Part shown: positions 1-5,194 of the stretch, in pieces | Layout of the letters: each line of letters opens with the position of its first letter | Numbering within the stretch: position 1 is the first letter of the stretch | NCBI GenBank assembly: GCA_041664945.1 | Contig: JBAYJY010000245.1 | Span: 1-5,468, forward strand | DNA length: 5,468 bases | Reading direction: 5' to 3' | Source of the DNA: JBAYJY01 sp041664945 | Lineage (GTDB): Bacteria > UBP15 > UBA6099 | Program-made: the position numbers and the translations under genes | The notes under the pieces: model-generated | Told to the model about the DNA's origin: nothing | Seen by the model: the letters and a program-made list of their open reading frames with translations, nothing else | Databases searched by the model: none

Positions 1-1
1 C

Positions 2-223
2 CCAGCTAAAAGTTTTGCCGGTGGCGTTCACGGTGACGCCGAAGACGCGAGCCGCTTGAGCGCATACGGAAAAACCGGGGGAACTGCGCGGCGCGGCATT
101 AAGATGACTAAAAGCGACAAACCGGAAAAACCGCGTGGAGACAAGCCGATTTTAGGATGTGCCAATCAGCAAGCGCCTGCACATTTTCCCCTCGATGGGA
201 TTAACGGAGAGAGTGGGATTTGA
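2..223 (+). other. Left-edge stretch, possible 3' end of a plus-strand gene (frame unresolved)
   Basis: Two plus-strand frames are open at the left edge. One ends at a TGA at 57-59 and gives a short tail ending TVTPKTRAA; its third positions are GC-rich, as expected of a coding frame here. The other stays open to a TGA at 221-223. It has a charged, proline-rich stretch (KSDKPEKPRGDKP), but it runs about 19 bases into the tRNA-Ser gene on the opposite strand, which argues against it. A minus-strand frame is also open to the edge but has no convincing start. I recognise no protein family in any of them. Most likely a plus-strand gene ends at 59 and 60-204 is spacer, but this is a guess from very little sequence. 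Confidence 0.25.
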
Positions 224-294
224 ACCCACGAAGAGGCTTTCACCCCTTACACACTTTCCAGGCGTGCGCCTTAAGCCAGCTCGGCCATCTCTCC
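205..294 (-). tRNA. tRNA-Ser (anticodon GGA)
   Basis: Read on the minus strand, this 90-nt sequence folds as a complete class II tRNA. The acceptor stem is GGAGAGA with TCTCTCC and discriminator base G. The D arm contains GCCGAG and GGC. The anticodon stem pairs CACGC with GTGTG around the loop CTGGAAA, which places anticodon GGA and reads serine codons UCC and UCU. The long variable arm pairs AAGGGG with CCTCTT, a feature of Ser, Leu and Tyr tRNAs. The T arm is GTGGG-TTCAAAT-CCCAC. The base after the discriminator starts GTTAATCC, so the CCA end is not encoded and must be added by CCA-adding nucleotidyltransferase. No introns or mismatches disrupt the stems beyond ordinary G-T pairs. A strong promoter lies just upstream. 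Confidence 0.97.
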
Positions 295-305
295 AAAAGC
301 ATTTT

Positions 306-334
306 ATTGTAATTCAACACCGCGCGTTTTTCAA
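306..334 (-). promoter_or_regulatory. Sigma70-type promoter of tRNA-Ser
   Basis: On the minus strand a -35 box TTGAAA (334 to 329) and a -10 box TACAAT (311 to 306) are exactly 17 bases apart, each differing from consensus at one position. Transcription would begin near position 299, about five bases before the mature tRNA 5' end at 294. The promoter lies wholly in the 57-base gap after the symporter stop codon, so the tRNA probably has its own transcript. Confidence 0.75.
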
Positions 335-346
335 CTGTCTTGAATT
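311..346. repeat. Inverted repeat flanking the tRNA promoter -35 box
   Basis: AATTCAA at 311-317 and TTGAATT at 340-346 are perfect 7-base inverted arms separated by 22 bases. The left arm touches the -10 box of the tRNA promoter and the -35 box lies between the arms. It could be a regulator site or a weak transcript hairpin after the symporter gene. With AT-rich arms of this size, chance is also possible. Confidence 0.35.
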
Positions 347-351
347 CTCTG

Positions 352-1737
352 TTATGCGGTTTTCACTTTGTGTTTATACATTTCAGGGTGTTTTGCCGCG
401 TATGCATTCAGGTCTTTCGGGAAAAACATGAACGCGATGATGCCTATGAGGGCGAACAAACCGCCCACGAAACCTGTTAGCTTGATTCCCAGCGGCTGCG
501 CGGCGCTGAAGCCGTACCACTGAAACAGCGCGCTCATAAGCAACTGGGAAAGCCCGAGAGTGATTTTCTGAAAAAGCCCCTGTGAGCCGAAGTATATCGC
601 CTCGCGGCGAAGTCCGGTGGCTTTCTCGTCTAAATCCGTCAGGTCAGCCACCAGCGCATTTGGCACGATAAAAAGGCACGATAGAGGTATACCCGCCAGC
701 GCAATGATAATATAACTGAACGGCACTTTTGGGATCGGCAGCCACGGCGCATTGAAGAAGTATATCTGCGGCAGCAGAATGAGAAACATCACAAGCGCGA
801 AGATCATCGTGTTCCGCTTGCCGATCGCCCTTGTCAACATGTTGCAAAGCGGGATGCACACGAGCGAAATGCCAAGCGCCAAGGCGAAATAGATGGCGTT
901 GCTGCTTTCAGGCAGACCGAGCAGATAGTTCACGTAGTATGGCAGACAGGTTGTGATAATGTTAAAACCGAACCAGAAAGTCAGGTTTCCGCACAGATAT
1001 ATCACGAACGGTTTGTTTTTAAGGGTTGAGACAATTGTTTCAACCATGCTTAGCGAGGATGGTTCCGCTACGCAGTATTTCTTTTCGTTTACGCCGAACA
1101 CCGGCGAATAGAAGGAGACAAGCGCGATCGCTCCCATCACGATCGCCATGCCCTTAAACCCGAGAGGTTTGATTAGAAGCGGCGAAAGAACAGTGGCGAC
1201 AACTGTGCCGATCAGCATGAAGAGACCCTGAATTGACGTCAGGTTGATTCGTTCTTCTGGTGTGCGGGCAAGTTCCGGCAGCAAACCGAGATAAGGGCAT
1301 ACGTAGAATGAAAAGAAGAAAAAGAAGATTGAAACCATAACGCATAGGTAAATGCTGTTATAGACGCTCAGGCCATGCACGGGCGGGAAAAAGAGAAGGA
1401 CCATCGCAATTACCAGCGGCAGACCTCCGTAGAGCATGAACGGCATCCTTCGTCCGCGCGGCGATTTGCAACGGTCGGTAAGGAAACCAATTGTAGGATC
1501 TATGATCGTGTCGAGAGCGCGGCCAATGAAGAACATTATGCCGAACACAGCGGGCGGCACGAGCATCGGAAGATCATCGTTTCCTTTGGGTTGAACGTAG
1601 TAATACATCAGCCATGTTGTCACAACGCGGTCGACTACGCTCGTTCCCACGTATCCAAACGAATACATGAACTTGCTCCATCCGGGAACCGCCGGAAGTC
1701 CGCCCGTCTTTGCGGCTGCCGTAATCTTCTGTTTCAT
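352..1737 (-). CDS. GPH-family (MelB-like) sugar:cation symporter, MFS superfamily
   Basis: A 461-residue inner-membrane transporter of the glycoside-pentoside-hexuronide:cation symporter family, which takes up sugars or glycosides with H+ or Na+. Length and an all-helical hydrophobic profile (about 12 segments) fit the family. Helix I ends in LMYYY (residues 43-47), as in MelB. Residues 72-102 hold the family signature: GRALDTIIDP, then GFLTDR, then RGRRMPFML in the loop between helices II and III. By alignment from memory, D76 and D80 match the cation-binding pair D55 and D59 of MelB, while MelB N58 is I79 here. PYLGLLPEL (148-156) and ADLTDLDE followed by GLRREAIYFG (364-384) match the other conserved blocks. 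ATG 1737 has a strong Shine-Dalgarno, AGGAGG, eight bases upstream. No transcription regulator or glycosidase lies alongside, so the substrate cannot be named. Family assignment is firm; sugar specificity is unknown. Confidence 0.93.
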   Translation of the reverse strand: MKQKITAAAKTGGLPAVPGWSKFMYSFGYVGTSVVDRVVTTWLMYYYVQPKGNDDLPMLVPPAVFGIMFFIGRALDTIIDPTIGFLTDRCKSPRGRRMPFMLYGGLPLVIAMVLLFFPPVHGLSVYNSIYLCVMVSIFFFFFSFYVCPYLGLLPELARTPEERINLTSIQGLFMLIGTVVATVLSPLLIKPLGFKGMAIVMGAIALVSFYSPVFGVNEKKYCVAEPSSLSMVETIVSTLKNKPFVIYLCGNLTFWFGFNIITTCLPYYVNYLLGLPESSNAIYFALALGISLVCIPLCNMLTRAIGKRNTMIFALVMFLILLPQIYFFNAPWLPIPKVPFSYIIIALAGIPLSCLFIVPNALVADLTDLDEKATGLRREAIYFGSQGLFQKITLGLSQLLMSALFQWYGFSAAQPLGIKLTGFVGGLFALIGIIAFMFFPKDLNAYAAKHPEMYKHKVKTA

Positions 1738-1762
1738 TCTGCAATCCTCCTCACGCCGCTGT

Positions 1763-1790
1763 ATTTTATCTCAATTCCGCCGTTTGTCAC
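1763..1790 (-). promoter_or_regulatory. Candidate promoter of the GPH symporter gene
   Basis: On the minus strand GTGACA (1790 to 1785) and TAAAAT (1768 to 1763) are separated by 16 bases; each differs from the sigma70 consensus at one position. The predicted start near 1756 gives a leader of about 18 bases containing the AGGAGG ribosome site at 1746-1751. Position and spacing are good, so independent transcription of the transporter from the upstream methyltransferase gene is likely. Confidence 0.55.
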
Positions 1791-1842
1791 ACTATACGCT
1801 CCGGATTCAATCCAACCTCCGAGGCGCTGAGAGGCTGTCGTA

Positions 1843-1873
1843 TACAAAACAAGCGGAGCGCGCGAAGTCGCGC
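1843..1873 (-). terminator. Weak candidate terminator after the methyltransferase gene
   Basis: GCGCGA (1860-1865) and TCGCGC (1868-1873) form a compact GC-rich hairpin, in practice five pairs around a four-base loop. It lies about 45 bases past the methyltransferase stop. The only T-run on the minus strand is TTTT at 1848 to 1845, about a dozen bases after the stem, too far for a classic intrinsic terminator. It is listed because it is the only GC-rich hairpin in this gap. Confidence 0.22.
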
Positions 1874-1887
1874 AGAGCATATAGAAG

Positions 1888-1921
1888 TTTTGAAAAGATT
1901 ATAAGGATGACTTTTTCAAAA
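1888..1921. repeat. AT-rich imperfect inverted repeat across the methyltransferase stop codon
   Basis: TTTTGAAAAG (1888-1897) and CTTTTTCAAAA (1911-1921) are inverted copies with a single bulged T, enclosing 13 bases. The methyltransferase stop TGA (minus, 1918 to 1916) lies inside the right arm. The 3' end of the message could fold here, giving weak bidirectional termination or 3'-end protection, but the stem is AT-rich and no long U-tract follows. An isolated TATAAT (minus, 1903 to 1898) in the loop has no matching -35. Confidence 0.4.
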
Positions 1922-3898
1922 GTTTTCCTTAATACATTTTATAATTTCTTCCTCTGTCGCCCCATATAATTCAAATACCATTTCATTCAATCGCTTTTCA
2001 TAAATATCCATTTTGCCGTCGACCCCGGCCCGTTCGATCATTTCTACGATCTCGGCGAATGGTTTCTGCCGCGCCCGCGCGATTCTCTTTATCGGCAGAT
2101 TTCTCAGCTTCGAAAGTTTCACCTGCGGGAACACGCGTCCCGTTTCGCGAACGGTTTGTGCATATAAATCCCTTAGATAATTCGAGTTCAGCAGCGCGAG
2201 GATATATTTTAAATCAAACTCTTCCTGGTATTCGTCCTTCAGAAACCCGCCCTGAACCGTGTTCGCGAACCACATTCGCGACTCGATATACGCGCCCGCG
2301 AAAAACGAACTCGTCTGCCGCCAGACAAGTTTCTCCGGAGCTTCGAACAACTCACGGCTGAAATAAACTTTCTCGTTTTCCCTCAACAACTTTTTATAGT
2401 TTTGCCGAAAATATCTTAATTGCGTCGTGTCAACAATCCACCCGCGCCGGTTCAGATCCTTCCCTTTGAAAAACGGGATGTCTCTGCTGTTTTCGCTTCG
2501 CCCCTCATAGAACAGTCGCTCCGCCAGATCGTTGCCGCCCTTTTGCGCCAGCCCTACTTTCACCCTCTGATATTTAATCCCGCCGTCCTTCAGCTCCATA
2601 ATCTCGCCGAGCGGCAGCGTATCTTTAATCGCCTTTCTTTCCCCAATAATAAACATGCATTCCGGCGAACTATTCCAGTTTTTCTGTTTCACGGCCGTTT
2701 CGGATTTTCCCCTGAATCTCACATCGCCCGGCTTCCCGTCCCTGCGCGCGAACACAATGCCCGTGGGAACAACCGCGTCCTCAAAAACAGAGCCGCCCAG
2801 ATCGATGATTTCAAGAATTTCGTGCTTAAGCAGCAATCGTCTGACGTCTCTATAACGCGGCTGCAACAGCATCGCATTCGGCACGATAAAACACAGGATT
2901 CCTCCCGGTTTCAGCAGCCGCGACATCGCGAGATCGATAAACATTTTGAAAACGTCTTTATAATGCCGCGTAGAATCCGGATACAGCGCCGCATAAAGCC
3001 CCGCCTCGCCGTCCATATGCGCCCCATAAGGCGGATTGCCAATCACAATATCGAAACCGCCGTTTTGCGCCGCTACAACGGGGAAAAAGCTTTTATACTC
3101 AAAACCAGCCGCTCCCGACGGCATTGCGCCTGAGCCGAACAGCGCATTCCCGCAAAGAATATTCAAGCTGAAATCCGGCTTCTCAGTCACGCGGCCCCTG
3201 CCCTTTTCGGCCGCCAGAATAGCGAGCCTCATACGCAGCTTCGACATCTCGGCCGCCGCCGGATCGATGTCGATTCCATAAAGGCTGCGCATAGCCGCGC
3301 GCGACTTGAAACCGCGAACGAAACGACCTCGCTTTTCCGCCATGAGGCGGGATAAATCCGCCCTCGCGTTCGCGATCTCCTCCAACATGCCCGCAAGAAA
3401 CGCGCCGCCGCCAACCGCCGGGTCGCATACTTTCACCGCTGCCAGCCGCCTGTCCGCTTCGACAGCATTTTCAGCGCCGGCGCCTGCCGCCAGATAATAC
3501 TTCAGGCTCTCCCGGCACATATGGCGCGCAACTGCCTCCGGCGTATAGAAAACGCCGCCTGACTTTCGGCCCACGCGTCCGCCGAGCCCTTCAAATGCTT
3601 TGGCAAACGTCTCCGGCGTGACAGCGCTTTCGCCGGCCGTCCCGTCATCTCCGAGCGCATATTCGTAGTGAGAGAGCGTTTCGTCAACTTCGCTCACGCG
3701 AAACGGCGGCTCGTCTGCGACATCATTCACAAAATATTGAAAAACGCGCCTGCCGAGCAGAACTTTCGCGCGCGCGCCGGCGTCCGGTTCGTTCTTCCCG
3801 CCCTTGCCGGCAAACGAATTCCTGACGCGCTGAAACAACATTTCGTAATCTTTCGGAAATTCCTTAGCGTGTTTCGCCATGCAGGATTTGTCTTTCAA
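1916..3898 (-). CDS. Eco57I/TaqI-like adenine-N6 DNA methyltransferase (type IIG-like, no visible nuclease domain)
   Basis: A 660-residue protein predicted to methylate adenine N6 in a specific DNA site using S-adenosylmethionine. The gamma-class motif order is intact: motif X GGVFYTPEAV (114-123), motif I CDPAVGGGAFL (158-168), motif II YGIDIDP (207-213), ILCGNAL (247-253), catalytic motif IV NPPY (288-291), and LLKPGG followed by FIVPNAML (328-344). Residues from about 400 to 600 resemble the TaqI-type recognition region, ending in the typical LALLNSNYL (568-576) and LRNLPI (598-603). The N-terminal 110 residues look like the helical connector that precedes motif X in type IIG enzymes. They are too short for the usual PD-(D/E)xK nuclease, and I see no such motif. 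Motif I has G-G-G where many relatives have G-S-G. The start is uncertain: TTG 3898 follows a weak GGAT site, while ATG 3880 (residue 7) has no clear ribosome site. An in-frame TGA at 3922 to 3920 rules out a longer protein. No restriction gene or specificity subunit adjoins it. Family assignment is firm; solitary function is inferred. Confidence 0.9.
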   Translation of the reverse strand: MKDKSCMAKHAKEFPKDYEMLFQRVRNSFAGKGGKNEPDAGARAKVLLGRRVFQYFVNDVADEPPFRVSEVDETLSHYEYALGDDGTAGESAVTPETFAKAFEGLGGRVGRKSGGVFYTPEAVARHMCRESLKYYLAAGAGAENAVEADRRLAAVKVCDPAVGGGAFLAGMLEEIANARADLSRLMAEKRGRFVRGFKSRAAMRSLYGIDIDPAAAEMSKLRMRLAILAAEKGRGRVTEKPDFSLNILCGNALFGSGAMPSGAAGFEYKSFFPVVAAQNGGFDIVIGNPPYGAHMDGEAGLYAALYPDSTRHYKDVFKMFIDLAMSRLLKPGGILCFIVPNAMLLQPRYRDVRRLLLKHEILEIIDLGGSVFEDAVVPTGIVFARRDGKPGDVRFRGKSETAVKQKNWNSSPECMFIIGERKAIKDTLPLGEIMELKDGGIKYQRVKVGLAQKGGNDLAERLFYEGRSENSRDIPFFKGKDLNRRGWIVDTTQLRYFRQNYKKLLRENEKVYFSRELFEAPEKLVWRQTSSFFAGAYIESRMWFANTVQGGFLKDEYQEEFDLKYILALLNSNYLRDLYAQTVRETGRVFPQVKLSKLRNLPIKRIARARQKPFAEIVEMIERAGVDGKMDIYEKRLNEMVFELYGATEEEIIKCIKENF

Positions 3899-3923
3899 CC
3901 AGTATCCGTATTCAACGTCTCAG

Positions 3924-3934
3924 AAGCATTGCTT
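3924..3934. promoter_or_regulatory. Small palindrome at the methyltransferase transcription start
   Basis: AAGCA-T-TGCTT is a perfect 5+5 inverted repeat centred on 3929. It sits immediately downstream of the candidate -10 box and overlaps the expected transcription start, a position where repressors commonly bind. Solitary and restriction-linked methyltransferases are often autoregulated, but no regulator gene is present here, so an operator role is only a suggestion. Confidence 0.25.
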
Positions 3935-3941
3935 GAAATAC

Positions 3942-3947
3942 ATTATA
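3942..3947 (-). promoter_or_regulatory. Candidate -10 box for the methyltransferase gene
   Basis: A perfect TATAAT on the minus strand in the 139-base gap between the deacetylase stop and the methyltransferase start. The expected transcription start near 3935 gives a leader of about 37 bases to the TTG start or 55 to the ATG. No good -35 hexamer lies 16-18 bases upstream, and there is no extended TGn. The box could therefore need an activator, or be a chance match in AT-rich sequence. Confidence 0.42.
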
Positions 3948-4037
3948 TTACTTATTCTTTCATAGCTTGATATCTTCTTTTTCTATTTTCCGTTTTATCT
4001 TTTGCCTCGCTTCTCGCTTCCGGCTGCTCGATACTGT

Positions 4038-4829
4038 TTAAGAGAAAATATAGAAAAGCGTCATGAAATGATTGTAAATATCGTTTTTGCGTTTGTGCTT
4101 CAGCAACTCCGGCATCGTAACAAACTTGTACCCTTTTTTCGTCAGGGTTTCGAGCAATATCGAAGTTGCGGCGACATCTTTCCAGCGTGAGTGCGTGACG
4201 CCGTCGTGGGCGAGAATAATCGCGCCTGGATGCGTCCGCCTCAACACCCGCGCCGCCATCATCTCCGGCGTGACCGCTTCGTGGTGATCGGCGGAAACCG
4301 TCCATAGAACAACCGAATATCCGCTCTTCACGGCGGCGTTGAACAGCGCGCTGTTGATCATGCCGCGCGGAGGCCGGAAAAGCGTCGGGCGCGCCCCTGT
4401 CATCTTTTCAATCAGGCGCGAGTTTTTTTCGATCTCGAGCAGCGCATCCTTCTCCGGAATGAGCCGCATGTCGCGTGGATGCGAATAAGTGTGGTTTTCG
4501 ATCGCATGGCCGCGCTTCAACACTTCCTTCACGACATCGGGATACTTCTCCATCTCGGCGCCGACCATGAAGAATGTCGCCTTCGCCCCGTAAGCGTCGA
4601 GCGCAGCGAGAATCTGGCGCGTATATATCGGGTGCGGCCCGTCGTCGAACGTCATCGCGACCAGCTTATCATCAATCGGCACTGCCCGAATCGCGTTTAT
4701 CGGCGTTATGGGCGCCGCTTTCGCAACACTCGCAAAAAGCGCAATCGCAACGATAACAAAAGCCGCCAGGCTCAGAGCCCGACGCCCATACTTGAATTTC
4801 AAATGCTCTTTGCCGTTGCGCGCTTCCAT
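4038..4829 (-). CDS. Secreted NodB-type polysaccharide deacetylase (carbohydrate esterase family 4)
   Basis: A 263-residue exported enzyme predicted to remove N-acetyl groups from peptidoglycan, chitin-like or other aminosugar polymers using a divalent metal. A basic start (KYGRR, residues 13-17) and hydrophobic segment (18-35) end in AKA|AP, a likely signal peptidase I site after residue 38. All NodB motifs are present. TFDDGP (60-65) has base D62 and metal ligand D63. HTYSHP (113-118) supplies ligands H113 and H117. FRPPRG (151-156) has R152, motif 4 has W176, and LAHDG (206-210) has H208. The frame is open upstream to an ATG at 5039, which would add 70 residues. I chose ATG 4829 because GGAGAG lies just before it and the signal peptide then sits at the N-terminus; the upstream residues look non-coding. 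The gap to the ATG is short. The substrate is not deducible. Confidence 0.92.
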   Translation of the reverse strand: MEARNGKEHLKFKYGRRALSLAAFVIVAIALFASVAKAAPITPINAIRAVPIDDKLVAMTFDDGPHPIYTRQILAALDAYGAKATFFMVGAEMEKYPDVVKEVLKRGHAIENHTYSHPRDMRLIPEKDALLEIEKNSRLIEKMTGARPTLFRPPRGMINSALFNAAVKSGYSVVLWTVSADHHEAVTPEMMAARVLRRTHPGAIILAHDGVTHSRWKDVAATSILLETLTKKGYKFVTMPELLKHKRKNDIYNHFMTLFYIFS

Positions 4830-4838
4830 ATCTCTCCA

Positions 4839-4870
4839 ATTATAATCGAATTTTCTTTTTGCACATTTTA
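4839..4870 (-). promoter_or_regulatory. Candidate -10 boxes for the deacetylase gene
   Basis: Two minus-strand boxes precede the deacetylase start: TATAAT (4844 to 4839) and TAAAAT (4870 to 4865). Neither has a good -35. The perfect TATAAT lies only nine bases before the ATG, so a start from it would give an almost leaderless message lacking the GGAGAG site. The upstream box would keep that site in the leader. I favour the upstream box, weakly. Confidence 0.33.
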
Positions 4871-4926
4871 GCCTATAAAACCGCAAGTGAAATGAATTCT
4901 TAAAATAAACATTCCATTTCCGAACA

Positions 4927-4952
4927 GGCGCCTTGCGGCGAGGGCGCCGCAA
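4927..4952. repeat. Perfect GC-rich hairpin with an alternative fold
   Basis: TTGCGGCG (4933-4940) and CGCCGCAA (4945-4952) are perfect 8-base inverted arms around the loop AGGG. A second, mutually exclusive stem can form between two copies of GGCGCC at 4927-4932 and 4943-4948. Neither strand has a T-run after the stem, so this is not a standard intrinsic terminator. It may be an RNA switch, a protein site or a repetitive-element remnant; only the structure itself is seen. Confidence 0.6.
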
Positions 4953-4974
4953 ACCGAAAGACAAATTGCTTAAC

Positions 4975-5000
4975 CAAATAATATTTGATATGCTATTTGA
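4975..5000. promoter_or_regulatory. AT-rich operator-like repeats
   Basis: CAAATA-A-TATTTG (4975-4987) is a perfect 6+6 inverted repeat around one base. A second copy of its right arm, TATTTGA, recurs at 4994-5000, twelve bases after the first at 4982-4988, just over one helical turn. Two same-face sites in a divergent promoter region suggest a regulator target, but AT-rich repeats also arise by chance. Confidence 0.3.
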
Positions 5001-5096
5001 AGCGAAGGCGCTTTGGGAAAAGTTGCGTTGGGCATACAACAGAAAAACACCGCACAGACAGTCGGGTTATCGGCTATCGCAGTCCGAGATATTTTT

Positions 5097-5145
5097 GCAT
5101 TGTCAACAGGGCCGGCTTCGCGCCGCCATTCCGGCATCGCAATGC
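5097..5145 (+). repeat. Nested inverted repeat upstream of the right-edge gene
   Basis: The outer arms are GCATTG (5097-5102) and CAATGC (5140-5145). Inside them lie GCCGG (5111-5115) and CCGGC (5131-5135), and the internal loop can form a further small GGC/GCC stem. Together they could make a bulged hairpin of about 49 nt in the 5' leader of the plus-strand gene, ending 49 bases before its start codon. No T-run follows, and it matches no RNA family I know. Confidence 0.35.
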
Positions 5146-5194
5146 CCAATTTCAGTTTATCGGCCGGCGCGCGTATTGAGGCGGCTCGCCTATA

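Larger units (their letters stand above)
4830..5194. other. Divergent intergenic spacer, 365 bases, no gene seen
   Basis: This spacer separates the minus-strand deacetylase from the plus-strand gene at the right edge, so both promoters should lie in it. The short open frames here have no family resemblance and no good ribosome sites. It contains the deacetylase -10 candidates, a perfect GC-rich hairpin (4933-4952), AT-rich operator-like repeats (4975-5000), and a nested inverted repeat (5097-5145). For the plus-strand gene, a poor match TTGCTT-17-TATGCT starts at 4967. I recognise no riboswitch or known small RNA. Confidence 0.6.

Noticed and set aside
157..187. ATGTGC/GCACAT inverted arms followed by TTTT as a plus-strand terminator
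   Set aside because: Only six pairs around a 16-base loop, with a run of just four T then C residues; too weak to call.
159..431. A 90-residue plus-strand frame containing the peptide ERVGFEPTK
   Set aside because: It is read through the complement of the tRNA-Ser T arm and acceptor; this peptide is a well-known false translation of tRNA genes.
2420..3133. A 237-residue plus-strand frame opposite the methyltransferase
   Set aside because: It is arginine- and histidine-rich with no family features and lies fully antisense to a gene with clear catalytic motifs.
4007..4020. Tandem TCGCTTC TCGCTTC repeat
   Set aside because: Only two 7-base copies in a low-complexity pyrimidine-rich stretch; no sign of a longer array.
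3952..4305. A 117-residue minus-strand frame overlapping the deacetylase end
   Set aside because: Its first three quarters are out-of-frame translation of the NodB domain; only the tail is worth noting and it is reported separately.
4830..5039. A 70-residue N-terminal extension of the deacetylase from ATG 5039
   Set aside because: It would bury the signal peptide in the protein, lacks a better ribosome site than ATG 4829, and crosses the hairpin-rich spacer.
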